Source: Mitsuokella jalaludinii DSM 13811 (GTDB lineage: Bacteria; Bacillota; Negativicutes; Selenomonadales; Selenomonadaceae). From it: a DNA stretch of 42,282 bases. Both the position numbers and the translations under genes were made by a program. Each line of letters starts with the position of its first letter. Position 1 is the first letter of the stretch. Of this stretch, positions 1 to 7,606 are shown in pieces. A model generated the notes under the pieces. It was given only the letters and a program-made list of their open reading frames with translations. It searched no databases and had not been told where the DNA came from. The stretch is taken from contig NZ_JNKR01000018.1 of NCBI RefSeq assembly GCF_000702905.1, positions 1 through 42,282 on the forward strand, read 5' to 3'.

Positions 1-16
1 ACTGAGCTATTTCCGC
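1..16 (-). tRNA. tRNA-Gly, 5' end only, cut by window edge
   Basis: The reverse complement of these 16 bases is identical to the first 16 bases of the complete tRNA-Gly just upstream (20-94). Only 3 bp separate the two genes. It is therefore the start of a second tRNA in the same transcript, and its anticodon lies outside the window, so the glycine identity is inferred from the shared 5' arm. Confidence 0.75.
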
Positions 17-19
17 AAA

Positions 20-94
20 TGGAGCGGAAAACGAGGCTCGAACTCGCGACCCCCACCTTGGCAAGGTGGTGCTCTACCACTGAGCTATTTCCGC
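20..94 (-). tRNA. tRNA-Gly (anticodon GCC)
   Basis: On the minus strand the gene begins GCGGAAA, which pairs with TTTCCGC at the 3' end. A discriminator T and an encoded CCA follow. The D arm (AGCTCAGTGG), an anticodon loop with GCC, and a T arm containing GTTCGAGC are all present. The gene is 75 nt with CCA. A strong promoter lies about 60 bp upstream. Confidence 0.97.
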
Positions 95-156
95 ATCTCA
101 TCTTTTGTTTTCATTCAGCCTCAGGAGAACTTGTGTCTCGCTGACTGACAAAAACT

Positions 157-185
157 ATTTTACTCAGTCCTGCCCTATTTGTCAA
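157..185 (-). promoter_or_regulatory. SigA-type promoter for the tRNA-Gly genes
   Basis: On the minus strand a perfect -35 TTGACA (180-185) is followed by a 17-nt spacer and -10 TAAAAT (157-162). Predicted initiation near 150 leaves a leader of about 55 nt before the tRNA. Confidence 0.75.
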
Positions 186-199
186 CACCTTTTTTGAAA

Positions 200-236
200 A
201 AAGATAAAAAAATATCGCCTCAGCTTGAGGCGATAT
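200..236 (-). terminator. Intrinsic terminator of the dcuC-peptidase-TRIC operon
   Basis: The stem is a perfect 11-bp inverted repeat, ATATCGCCTCA (212-222) and TGAGGCGATAT (226-236), with a 3-nt loop. On the minus strand it runs into a T-rich tract (206-212 and beyond). It sits just after the stop codon of the TRIC-like gene and just before the tRNA promoter. Confidence 0.9.
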
Positions 237-244
237 CCAGGAAG

Positions 245-910
245 TCATGCTTTCGGCGGTTTCCTGCGGCGGAAGATGCGGCTGCTCGGCCTTGGATGGT
301 AGAGCTGCCATCCGTAATGGATCGCAAAGCCGCGCAACAGCAGCACAAAGAAGAAGCAGAGCCAGGATGCCGTATCCGCTCCCCAGCGCGGCCAGCTCCA
401 GCACATGAGCCAGGCTCCGGCCAAAGAGGCCACGGCGTAGACGTCCATGCGCAGGACGACGGGCACGCGCTGCGCCATGAGATCGCGCAGCATGCCGCCG
501 CCGACAGCCGTGATGACGCCGAGCATCATCGGGAAAACATAGGGATCGCCCGTGCCGAGCGTCAGTCCGCGCAGCGTTCCCGTGACGGTGAACGACGCAA
601 GGCCGATGGTGTCCGACAGCTCGTAGAGCAGCGTCATCGTGTGGCGCTGCTTGCGGTCAATCGAGAGCGCCGCATAGCCGCCCGAGACGAGGACGGCCAT
701 CACCACTGACAGCAGCAGGTCAGTCGGTTCCGTCAGAGCCACAGGCGGCGTGATACCGGCCAGGACGTCGCGGACCATGCCGCCGCCGACAGCCGTCAGC
801 AGGGCCAGCACCGTGACGCCGAAGATGTCCATGCGGCGCGACAGTCCGACCATCGCGCCGGACACAGCAAAGGCCAGCGTCCCAGCCCAGTCAAACAACA
901 TCCAAGTCAT
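245..910 (-). CDS. TRIC/UPF0126 family membrane protein (YicG/YadS-like)
   Basis: This 221-residue polytopic membrane protein is built from two similar halves. Each half carries the UPF0126 signature, GGGMVRD at residues 42-48 and GGGMLRD at 137-143, so it is an internal duplication. The family contains bacterial TRIC-type cation channels, and E. coli YicG has been linked to glycine uptake. The substrate here cannot be told from sequence. It is the last gene of an operon, 32 bp behind the M20 peptidase, and an intrinsic terminator follows its stop codon. The lysine/arginine-rich tail is probably cytoplasmic. The family call is firm and the function is open. Confidence 0.85.
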   Translation of the reverse strand: MTWMLFDWAGTLAFAVSGAMVGLSRRMDIFGVTVLALLTAVGGGMVRDVLAGITPPVALTEPTDLLLSVVMAVLVSGGYAALSIDRKQRHTMTLLYELSDTIGLASFTVTGTLRGLTLGTGDPYVFPMMLGVITAVGGGMLRDLMAQRVPVVLRMDVYAVASLAGAWLMCWSWPRWGADTASWLCFFFVLLLRGFAIHYGWQLYHPRPSSRIFRRRKPPKA

Positions 911-942
911 ACGTTTCCCTTTCTCTGCGCATCAAAGCCCTC

Positions 943-2088
943 TCAGCGCATCTCAGCGGCCTCCATGACGATGGCAAGTGCCCAGGCCGCCGCGCGATAG
1001 AGGTCTTCTTCCTCGATGTACTCATCCTTCGTGTGGCAGTTCGTCATGCCGACGCCCAGCACGACAGTCGGCACACCGTACGTGTTGAAGTGATTGGCAT
1101 CCGAGCCGCCGCCCGACTCCTCGAGCTCGACGGGGAAGCCGAGCTTCTCTGCCGCGCGCGCCGCCGCCTTGATGGCAGGCGCATCCTTCGCAATCTCATA
1201 GGGGCCATAGTCGGGGCTGACCTCTGCCGTGATCTTGCAGCCCGTGCTCTCCTCACCGAGCCTGAAGTGGTCGATGATGCGCTGCGTGATGCGCTCGAGC
1301 TTTTCCTTGTCGCGGCTGCGCGACTCGTAGTAGATATCGCAAGAGTCGGCTACGACATTCGTCGCACTGCCGCCCGCGATGCGGCCGATGTTGCACGTCG
1401 TCTCCACGTCGATGCGGCCCTGCGGTGCATCGGCGAGCAGTACGCCGGCCGCCTGTATCGCGTTGATGCCGTTCTCCGGTTCGACACCGGCATGAGCGGC
1501 CTTGCCCGCGATATGGATGTGGATCTGGTTCTTGCCCGGCGCCTTGTAACTCATGACGCCCGGATGACCGTGCGTGTCGAGCGTGAAACCCATGTCCGCG
1601 TGCAGCAAGCTGCTGTCGAGATGCTGCGAGCCATGCACGCCGTTCTCCTCGGCCACTGTGAATACGACCTGCAGCGGGCCGTGCGGAATCGCGTGCTCGC
1701 GCAGCTGGCGCAGCGCCTCCAGGATGGCCGTGACGCCCGCCTTGTCATCTGCGCCGAGGATCGTCGTGCCATCCGAGCGGATAATGCCATCCTCGATGAC
1801 CGGGTGGATGCCCGCACAGGGCTCCACGCAGTCCATATGCGCCGTCAGCATGACCGTCGGCAAGGCTTCAAGCCCATCTGTAGCCGGGAAGTCCGCGACG
1901 AGATTGCCACAGTTGCCGCCGATTACCTCACCGGCCTTGTCCTCGCGCACCGTGCCGCCGAGCTCCTGCAGGCGCTTCGTCAACAGGTCACCAATCTGCC
2001 GCTCGTCATGCGTCGAACACGGAATGGCAATGAGCTCCAAAAACTCCGCGAGCACGCGCTTTTTATCAATCATATCTTCATATCCCAT
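943..2088 (-). CDS. M20 family metallopeptidase, peptidase T-like
   Basis: A 381-residue cytoplasmic di-zinc peptidase resembling PepT and Bacillus YqjE. Metal-site elements are visible in order: AHMD (His84, Asp86), the bridging LGADDKAG (Asp114/115), the catalytic glutamate pair AEEN (147-148), Asp171 in TLDTHG, and a C-terminal NCHTKDE histidine. Such enzymes release N-terminal residues from short peptides or act on related amides. The ATG at 2088 was chosen because AAAGGAG lies 9 nt upstream. It sits 34 bp behind a dicarboxylate carrier and 32 bp ahead of a TRIC-like protein, so the three are probably one transcript. Peptide scavenging is the likely role. The exact substrate is unknown. 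Confidence 0.85.
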   Translation of the reverse strand: MGYEDMIDKKRVLAEFLELIAIPCSTHDERQIGDLLTKRLQELGGTVREDKAGEVIGGNCGNLVADFPATDGLEALPTVMLTAHMDCVEPCAGIHPVIEDGIIRSDGTTILGADDKAGVTAILEALRQLREHAIPHGPLQVVFTVAEENGVHGSQHLDSSLLHADMGFTLDTHGHPGVMSYKAPGKNQIHIHIAGKAAHAGVEPENGINAIQAAGVLLADAPQGRIDVETTCNIGRIAGGSATNVVADSCDIYYESRSRDKEKLERITQRIIDHFRLGEESTGCKITAEVSPDYGPYEIAKDAPAIKAAARAAEKLGFPVELEESGGGSDANHFNTYGVPTVVLGVGMTNCHTKDEYIEEEDLYRAAAWALAIVMEAAEMR

Positions 2089-2122
2089 CGAAAAAATCTC
2101 CTTTATAAAACCTACACGTCCA

Positions 2123-3394
2123 TTATAACAGAAGCATCAGCACAATGGCAGAGGCCAGGCATGGCAGGGCATTGCGCTTCGACACCTCGATCGGGTTGAC
2201 CTTGGCGAGGCCAGCACAGATGATAGCGGCACCGGCAATCGGCGACATCGAGCGGCCCATCGCACCAGCGATCTGCGCGAGCGAGCCGAGGTCCATGATG
2301 GAGAGGCCGAACTGCTCCGCAAACGGCGTGATTGCTCCGTTGAAGGCAAAGGCCGCCGCATCGCCGGAGCCTGAGATGACGGCGATGAAGAACGGGCCGA
2401 ACGTGCCAGCAGCCGCGGCGGCCGCCTGCGAGCCCTCCATGAGATCCGTCAGTGCGCCCGTCAGACCGATGGCCGTCATGCCCGTCGTGAAGACGCTGGC
2501 GCAGACGATGAGGCCGATGACATCCGCATAGGCATTCCCCATGCCCTCAAAGAACTTGCGGCAGATTGCCTGCGCATCCTTCAATGTGACGAGGAAGCCG
2601 AGCGCGACGCCGATGAGCATCGAGAGCGGCACGCTGATCTCCGGCAGCAGGCCGACCTGCTTCGAGCCGAGGATCAAGAGGAAGAGCGGCACAAGCGGCA
2701 CGATGGCAAGCAGCGGGCGCACGTGGAACGCCTCTTCCTTCGCCCCTTCCTCCCCGAGTGCCTCAAGATACGCAAGGCGGCGTTCTTCCGTCGCGCCTTC
2801 CCGGCGAAGGACAGCATAGACCGTCATGACAGCGACGCAGGCAATCGAGGCAATGACAGACGCCGGCGTCTCATTGATGATGACCGTCATCATGTCCGTA
2901 CCCGCAAGGTCGGCTACAAACGGGTTGTGAGCATTGCCCGGGCTGATGGCGCTGCCCCAAGTGCCCGCGAGCACCGTCGCCGCTGCCATCGCCGGATGGA
3001 CACCAGCTGCGATGAGTGTCGGGATGAGGATACTGCCGACAGCAGCCGAGCAGCCCGACGCCGACGGGATGGCCAGGCTGATCCACCAGGTCAGGAAGAA
3101 CGAAATCGGCACGAGCAGAGCCCGGCCGCGCTTCAGGACGCCCGAGATGGACTGTACGAGGTGCTGGTCACACGTCGTCAGGCGCATGACGTACGAGAAG
3201 CCCATGACGGTGCAGATCGTCGGCACAAGCGAATTGTTGACCATCGCCTTCGTGAACGCCTTCATGACATCCCCCGGCAATCCCCCAATCAGGCACATCA
3301 AGAGACCGGCCAGGAACAGCACGAGTCTCGCTTCGTACTTCTTGACGATCAGCACGAACGTCAAGATGACAATAAGACCTCCAGCAAATAACAT
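2123..3394 (-). CDS. dcuC: DcuC-family anaerobic C4-dicarboxylate carrier
   Basis: This 423-residue protein has about 11-12 hydrophobic segments and a discontinuous-helix segment rich in Gly/Pro/Asn (ISPGNAHNPF around residue 150). It matches the DcuC/DcuD carrier family, somewhat shorter than E. coli DcuC. Family members exchange or export succinate and take up fumarate or malate during anaerobic growth, which suits a succinate or propionate fermenter. GGAGG lies 8 nt before the ATG. It is the first gene of an operon with the M20 peptidase and the TRIC-like protein. The broader ion-transporter superfamily has many substrates, so C4-dicarboxylate specificity is inferred. Confidence 0.72.
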   Translation of the reverse strand: MLFAGGLIVILTFVLIVKKYEARLVLFLAGLLMCLIGGLPGDVMKAFTKAMVNNSLVPTICTVMGFSYVMRLTTCDQHLVQSISGVLKRGRALLVPISFFLTWWISLAIPSASGCSAAVGSILIPTLIAAGVHPAMAAATVLAGTWGSAISPGNAHNPFVADLAGTDMMTVIINETPASVIASIACVAVMTVYAVLRREGATEERRLAYLEALGEEGAKEEAFHVRPLLAIVPLVPLFLLILGSKQVGLLPEISVPLSMLIGVALGFLVTLKDAQAICRKFFEGMGNAYADVIGLIVCASVFTTGMTAIGLTGALTDLMEGSQAAAAAAGTFGPFFIAVISGSGDAAAFAFNGAITPFAEQFGLSIMDLGSLAQIAGAMGRSMSPIAGAAIICAGLAKVNPIEVSKRNALPCLASAIVLMLLL

Positions 3395-3448
3395 AGTGAA
3401 AACCTCCGTTCAAATTTATTTGACTTTTCAGTTCTTTGCTATGTATAT

Positions 3449-3477
3449 ATTCTATATATTTTCTATTTATCTTTCAA
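3449..3477 (-). promoter_or_regulatory. Promoter of the dcuC operon
   Basis: On the minus strand -35 TTGAAA (3472-3477), a 17-nt spacer and -10 TAGAAT (3449-3454) lie about 55 bp before the dcuC start, in a very AT-rich stretch. Confidence 0.5.
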
Positions 3478-3575
3478 TAACTATAAATAATTTTATTGTC
3501 CATCATGAGTGTACCAGAAAAGGATGCATCCTGTAATCGTGTATCATCTTTGCCATTTCCCCACGGAAAATCACA

Positions 3576-3584
3576 TGCTATAAT
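3576..3584 (+). promoter_or_regulatory. Extended -10 promoter of the tyrosine phosphatase gene
   Basis: TGC-TATAAT (3576-3584) is a consensus extended -10 element 31 bp before the ATG at 3616. No good -35 sits at the normal distance, which is common for extended -10 promoters. Confidence 0.55.
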
Positions 3585-3615
3585 GAATCAGACAAGCAAA
3601 CGAAAGGATCATGCC

Positions 3616-4083
3616 ATGAAGAAACAGAAATTACTCTTTGTCTGCCACGGCAACATCTGCCGCTCGACGATGGCGGAATTCGTCATGAAGGACCTCGTGC
3701 AGAAAGCGGGGCTTGCGGATGTTTTCACGATCGACTCTGCGGCCTGCCGGCGCGATGAGATTGGCTCCGATACCCATTGGGGCACGAAGCAGAAACTCCG
3801 CGAGATGGGCGTTCCCTTCACGCCGCGCCATGCGCGCCAGATCACGAGCGCAGACTACGCGAAGTACGACTGGATCATCGCCATGGACGGCGAGAACATG
3901 CGCGACCTCCAGCGCCTGACGCACGGCGACCCTGCGCACAAGACGGCCCTGCTGCTCGACTTCGCCGGCGAGCACCGCGAAGTCGCCGACCCCTGGTACA
4001 CCGGCAATTTCGACGCGACATACGACGACGTCCTCAAGGGATGTCGGGCCCTGCTGTCTTCCCTTACGAAACCAGCGCGATAA
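3616..4083 (+). CDS. Low-molecular-weight protein-tyrosine phosphatase
   Basis: A 155-residue cytoplasmic phosphatase. The P-loop CHGNICRS (residues 10-17) is the CX5R(S/T) active site near the N-terminus that defines the family, and DPWY near residue 123 supplies the general acid. The reading frame is open further upstream, but the ATG at 3616 is preferred: AAAGGA lies 7 nt upstream, a TATAAT box precedes it, and the family begins about nine residues before the P-loop. In bacteria these enzymes dephosphorylate tyrosine kinases or arginine-phosphorylated proteins. No kinase is adjacent, so the target is unknown. It is monocistronic and ends in a terminator shared with rubrerythrin. Confidence 0.93.
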   Translation: MKKQKLLFVCHGNICRSTMAEFVMKDLVQKAGLADVFTIDSAACRRDEIGSDTHWGTKQKLREMGVPFTPRHARQITSADYAKYDWIIAMDGENMRDLQRLTHGDPAHKTALLLDFAGEHREVADPWYTGNFDATYDDVLKGCRALLSSLTKPAR

Positions 4084-4085
4084 GA

Positions 4086-4130
4086 CAAAAAGGCCTTCCC
4101 GAGAGGAACCCCTCTCGGGAAGGCTTTTTG
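4086..4130. terminator. Bidirectional intrinsic terminator
   Basis: The arms CCTTCCCGAGAGG and CCTCTCGGGAAGG close a 4-nt loop, with A-tract on the left and T-tract on the right. It can therefore end both the phosphatase transcript (plus) and the rubrerythrin transcript (minus), which converge here. One extra G bulges in the left arm. Confidence 0.92.
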
Positions 4131-4163
4131 CAAGATGCGATTGGCCCGCTGGCCAGCTGTGCA

Positions 4164-4712
4164 TCAATAATTCTCGGCGTGAATCTCGAAGAAGCTCTGT
4201 GGATGAGCGCAGGTCGGGCAGATCTCCGGCGCTTTCGTGCCGATGACGATGTGACCGCAGTTGCGGCACTCCCAGACCTTGACTTCGCTCTTCTCGAAGA
4301 CCTGAGCCGTCTCGACATTCTTCAAGAGGGCGCGATAGCGCTCCTCATGATGTTTCTCGATCTCTGCGACGAGGCGGAACTTCGCTGCCAGTGCCTTGAA
4401 GCCCTCTTTCTCGGCCGTCTCAGCAAAGCCCTTGTACATGTCCGTCCACTCGTAGTTCTCGCCTTCAGCGGCGCTCAGCAGGTTCTCTGCCGTCGTGCCG
4501 ATGCCGAAGAGCTCCTTGAACCAGAGCTTTGCGTGCTCGCGCTCGTTGCTCGCCGTCTTGAGGAACAGAGCGGCAATCTGCTCATAGCCGTCTTTCTTGG
4601 CGCGAGAAGCGAAGTACGTGTATTTATTCGTCGCTTCACTCTCACCTGCCAGTGCTGCTAAAAGATTTTTCTCAGTCTGCGTGCCTGCATACGGATTTTT
4701 CTTCTCTGCCAT
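4164..4712 (-). CDS. rbr: Rubrerythrin
   Basis: A 182-residue cytoplasmic non-heme iron peroxidase that reduces hydrogen peroxide in anaerobes with electrons from rubredoxin or NADH. An N-terminal ferritin-like four-helix domain carries the diiron ligands ([14 protein letters not shown] and [10 protein letters not shown] segments). The C-terminal rubredoxin-like knuckles are CRNC (149-152) and CPTC (165-168), followed by the typical AHPQSFFE ending. AGGAGG precedes the ATG. It appears monocistronic, with an extended -10 TATAAT and a partial PerR-like sequence upstream, and it ends at a bidirectional terminator. Confidence 0.97.
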   Translation of the reverse strand: MAEKKNPYAGTQTEKNLLAALAGESEATNKYTYFASRAKKDGYEQIAALFLKTASNEREHAKLWFKELFGIGTTAENLLSAAEGENYEWTDMYKGFAETAEKEGFKALAAKFRLVAEIEKHHEERYRALLKNVETAQVFEKSEVKVWECRNCGHIVIGTKAPEICPTCAHPQSFFEIHAENY

Positions 4713-4748
4713 TTCGTTTCCTCCTAATCAATAATTGTTATTTTTTAT

Positions 4749-4765
4749 TTTAATTCATTATAACA
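4749..4765 (-). promoter_or_regulatory. Rubrerythrin promoter -10 with partial PerR-like box
   Basis: On the minus strand TGT-TATAAT (4757-4765) is an extended -10. Overlapping it, TTATAATGAATTAAA (4749-4763) matches 11 of the 14 defined positions of the Firmicute PerR consensus TTATAATNATTATAA. The first half is perfect and the second is weak. Peroxide control is plausible for rubrerythrin but unproven here. Confidence 0.4.
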
Positions 4766-4809
4766 TAATCGATTTGATAAATCCAGCCACTTTGAGATTT
4801 TCTTGATAC

Positions 4810-5394
4810 TCAGTCAAGGCTGATGACATCGCTGACGGCCGGGATGCGGCAGAGACGCTCCGTACCCGGATCGTGATGGTGGAATTCCTTCAAATACTGG
4901 CTCTCGATGCGGTAGACATCGATGTCGAGGCAGGCTGCTGCCATAGCCGCGGCCGGCGCGGCGAGCGACGAGCCGCCCGTGATATCGATGGCCGTGCGCC
5001 CGACCGAATCCCAGATATCGTGCTGCTTCTTCATGACACGGTAGAGCGACGGGATGTCCTCGCCCTGGATGTAGGTGCAGCATAGGCTGCCGTCATCGAG
5101 GCCGAGGTTCTGCTGCAGGAGCTTGACCTGCAGTGCCTGCTCCTTCCGGCAGAAAATATGCACGTTCTGCGGCTCGAACAGCGCGACCGTGAAGGTCGAG
5201 AGCTCCCAGAGCGGCCCCATGAGCAGGAAGAGGCCGTAGTAATCGCGCTTCTCCGCTGCATAATGGCCACGGAAGCGCTCCTGTGCCATGGGCATGAGCT
5301 CCGCATCGTAGTAATTGTCTGCCCAAAGCTGCTGTTCCGGCGTTTCCTGAGGCATGCCGCGCCATATCTCTTTCTTGTCTGACAAACTCATCAT
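4810..5394 (-). CDS. Orphan CARF-like (CRISPR-associated Rossmann fold) protein
   Basis: This 194-residue protein has no signal peptide or membrane segment. After about 50 N-terminal residues it shows a CARF-type pattern: a hydrophobic strand ending in Gly (LFLLMG, 55-60), a helix, then strand NVHIFCRKE (78-85). Strand AIDITGGSS (135-143) corresponds to the D-x-TGG-(T/S) ligand loop of CARF domains, an Ala-rich helix follows, and PGTE (176-179) resembles the conserved tail of Card1/Csx-type CARF domains. No nuclease, HEPN or HTH domain follows and no CRISPR array is in the window. AGGGGTGA precedes the ATG. It lies 22 bp behind a LysR gene in the same direction. It could be a stand-alone cyclic-nucleotide sensor, a ring-nuclease-like enzyme, or an unrelated Rossmann protein. 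Confidence 0.55.
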   Translation of the reverse strand: MMSLSDKKEIWRGMPQETPEQQLWADNYYDAELMPMAQERFRGHYAAEKRDYYGLFLLMGPLWELSTFTVALFEPQNVHIFCRKEQALQVKLLQQNLGLDDGSLCCTYIQGEDIPSLYRVMKKQHDIWDSVGRTAIDITGGSSLAAPAAAMAAACLDIDVYRIESQYLKEFHHHDPGTERLCRIPAVSDVISLD

Positions 5395-5416
5395 GCCACA
5401 TCACCCCTGAATCACT

Positions 5417-6370
5417 TTACTCTATAGGAGTATTCGACCCAGCCCCCGCTCTTCCCTGCTTGTCTGAAAAAAACTCTGCCACCCCGGCAAATTCTCGCAG
5501 CTCGCGGCAGAAAGCGGCGTATACATCTGTGTAGATGCTGCCCTTCTCCCAGATGAAGTCGAAATCGTGCTGCATGGAGAAACCCGCGAGCGGGATCTCG
5601 CGCAAGAGGCCTGCCTGCAGCTCTTGCTCGACGGCAATCCGGTAGAGAAAGGAGATGCCGGCATCGCGCATCAGCAGGCCGATGATCGTGTGCATGTTGC
5701 CGACCTCCGTATAATGCACGAAGTCGCTGACCTTCATGCCGCAGAGCGCGAGGTTGCGCTCGAGGATGTTGCGCGTGCCAGAGCCCGGCTCGCGTATGAG
5801 CAGGCGCTCTGCCAGCAGGTCGTGGAAGTGCCTGGGCTCCGGCATGGCGAACGCGTGATGCGCGGCGCAGACGCCGATGTATGTTTCCGTACTATAACGG
5901 ACGTGCTCGTACTCATCCTGCGGGTAGTAGCCCTCGACGAGTGCGAGCTGTATGCTGCCGTCTGCAAGCATCTGCAGCAGCTGTTTCGTATTGCCGAAGA
6001 CGAGACGGACATTGCGCTGCGGATGGGCGCGCAGCATCCGCGCAAGCGGCTCCATGATGGCGTACTCGCCGACCGTCATCGTCACGCCGAGCGAGATCTC
6101 CTCGATGCCAGACACCTGGTTCCGGAGTTCTGCGAGCAGTTCCTCCTCGTCGTTCTTCATCGCGACGAAGCGCTTGCGCAGGATCTTGCCGGCCGCTGTC
6201 AGCGAGAGCTTCTTGTTCTCGTAGCGGAAGAGCGCCATGCCGTAGGCCTCCTCCAGGAAGTGGATGTGCTGCGAGACAGCCGGCTGCGTAATGTTCAGGA
6301 TGCGGGCCGCCCGCGTGAAATTCATCGTCTGGCAGACGCAGAGAAAGGTGGCAACGCGAAAGTCCAGCAT
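5417..6370 (-). CDS. LysR-family regulator divergent from yeiH-like gene
   Basis: A 317-residue LysR-type regulator. The winged helix-turn-helix occupies residues 1-60 (NFTRAARILNITQPAVSQHIHFLE), followed by a linker helix and a periplasmic-binding-protein-like effector domain (about 90-300). The final 15 or so residues are polar and probably disordered. It is transcribed away from the YeiH-type gene, the arrangement seen for E. coli yeiE/yeiH. A perfect palindrome at 6384-6408 fits an autoregulatory operator. A run of G residues upstream of the ATG acts as the ribosome site. The CARF-like gene follows 22 bp downstream with no terminator between, so the two may be co-transcribed. The effector is unknown. 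Confidence 0.92.
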   Translation of the reverse strand: MLDFRVATFLCVCQTMNFTRAARILNITQPAVSQHIHFLEEAYGMALFRYENKKLSLTAAGKILRKRFVAMKNDEEELLAELRNQVSGIEEISLGVTMTVGEYAIMEPLARMLRAHPQRNVRLVFGNTKQLLQMLADGSIQLALVEGYYPQDEYEHVRYSTETYIGVCAAHHAFAMPEPRHFHDLLAERLLIREPGSGTRNILERNLALCGMKVSDFVHYTEVGNMHTIIGLLMRDAGISFLYRIAVEQELQAGLLREIPLAGFSMQHDFDFIWEKGSIYTDVYAAFCRELREFAGVAEFFSDKQGRAGAGSNTPIE

Positions 6371-6383
6371 TGTATTCCCCCCT

Positions 6384-6408
6384 TATCGATAAGATTATCT
6401 TATCGATA
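6384..6408. promoter_or_regulatory. LysR operator palindrome
   Basis: TATCGATAAG (6384-6393), a 5-nt gap and CTTATCGATA (6399-6408) form a perfect 10-bp inverted repeat, which includes the LysR T-N11-A pattern. Its centre is near -64 relative to the predicted yeiH-like start, the usual activator position. It also lies just past the -10 of the LysR gene, suiting autorepression. Confidence 0.75.
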
Positions 6409-6409
6409 T

Positions 6410-6437
6410 ATTATAATACATCATTTTACATATTCAA
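6410..6437 (-). promoter_or_regulatory. Promoter of the LysR gene
   Basis: On the minus strand -35 TTGAAT (6432-6437), 16-nt spacer and -10 TATAAT (6410-6415). The LysR palindrome starts 2 bp downstream of the -10 box, covering the start site. Confidence 0.6.
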
Positions 6438-6453
6438 TCCCTTCTCCTATAAT
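6425..6453 (+). promoter_or_regulatory. Promoter of the yeiH-like gene
   Basis: -35 TTTACA (6425-6430), 17-nt spacer and -10 TATAAT (6448-6453). It overlaps the divergent LysR promoter face to face, so the two probably exclude one another. Confidence 0.6.
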
Positions 6454-6516
6454 TCGGATTGTCGCAATCACATTGCACGGAAATCTGCAACCACCACGAA
6501 GATAAGGAGTTATACT

Positions 6517-7527
6517 ATGCAATCCATTCATCTCTACTGGCGCCGCGCGAGCATCGGGCTCATCGTGACGCTCGTCTGCTCGATTGCCGGCCAGGCTCTC
6601 GCCAAACTGCCAGGCTTCTCGCTGATTGGCCACCTCGTGCTCGCCCTCGTGCTCGGCATGTGTCTGCAGTTCGCGCGCTCTCTGACGACCGCCGCTCAGC
6701 AGAGCACGCCGTTCATCGCCAATAAATTCCTGCGCGCGGGCATCATCCTCCTGGGCTTCAAGCTCAACCTCGTCATCCTCATGAGCGCCGGCCTCAAGAG
6801 CCTCGAGGCTGCCATCGTCATCGTCGCCGTCATGATCCCGCTCAACTATTTCGTCGCCCGCTTCTTCAAAGTCGAGCACACGCTCGCCATCTTGACGGCC
6901 TGCGGCTGCAGCATTTGCGGCGCAGCGGCCGTCATGGGTGTCTCGAGCGCCGTCAAGGCCAAGACTGACCAGTCGGTCCTCGCCGTCGCCATCGTCGCCA
7001 TTCTCGGCACGCTCTTCACGCTCATTGAGGTCGGCCTGCAGCCATTCCTCGTCTTCACGGACGCGCAGTTCGGCGTCATGGCCGGCCTGAGCCTGCACGA
7101 GATCGCGCATGCCGTCGCCGCCGGCGGTGCGGCCGGTGCCGTCGGCACGGACAGCGCCATCATCGCCAAGCTCTCACGCGTCCTGCTGCTCGCGCCTGTC
7201 GCCATCATCATCGGCATCCTCGAGGCGCGCCGCTTCCGCAAGCAGGACGGCGCGAGCGAGGGCAAGATGACGGTGCCGATCCCGTGGTTCATGGGCGGCT
7301 TCATCCTGGCCAGCGCCGTCGGTTCTTACCTGCCTTTTGTCAACGATTTCGTTCCGTCGCTCGTCCAGCTCGCCTATTTGCTGCTCGGTATGGCCATGGC
7401 CGCGCTCGGCCTCAACGTCAACTTCGGCGTCATCCTCGAGAAGGGCGTCCGCCCGATGCTCGGTGCCATCCTCTGCTCCTTCGTCATCATGGGGCTCGCC
7501 ATCAGCATCGTTCACATGTTCTTCTAA
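6517..7527 (+). CDS. YeiH/UPF0324 family membrane protein (putative sulfate exporter family)
   Basis: A 336-residue membrane protein with about 10 hydrophobic segments. It contains the conserved family stretch LTACGCSICGAAAVMG in the middle and a Gly/Ala-rich HEIAHAVAAGGAAG segment. UPF0324/YeiH proteins are annotated as putative sulfate exporters, and experimental support is thin. The frame extends upstream, but the ATG at 6517 has AAGGAG 7 nt before it and begins where family similarity begins. It is divergent from a LysR gene whose operator sits at an activating distance. No obvious terminator follows. Confidence 0.88.
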   Translation: MQSIHLYWRRASIGLIVTLVCSIAGQALAKLPGFSLIGHLVLALVLGMCLQFARSLTTAAQQSTPFIANKFLRAGIILLGFKLNLVILMSAGLKSLEAAIVIVAVMIPLNYFVARFFKVEHTLAILTACGCSICGAAAVMGVSSAVKAKTDQSVLAVAIVAILGTLFTLIEVGLQPFLVFTDAQFGVMAGLSLHEIAHAVAAGGAAGAVGTDSAIIAKLSRVLLLAPVAIIIGILEARRFRKQDGASEGKMTVPIPWFMGGFILASAVGSYLPFVNDFVPSLVQLAYLLLGMAMAALGLNVNFGVILEKGVRPMLGAILCSFVIMGLAISIVHMFF

Positions 7528-7606
7528 TAATAAACTAATCTGATGCTGAGCCAAAATTCACACCGTTTTGCTATCATAGAGGCAGGTAAAGAAAGGAGGA
7601 ACCATC

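Noticed and set aside
3496-3615. N-terminal extension of the tyrosine phosphatase
   Set aside because: The stretch covers the extended -10 TATAAT and lacks a ribosome site. The family starts about nine residues before the P-loop.
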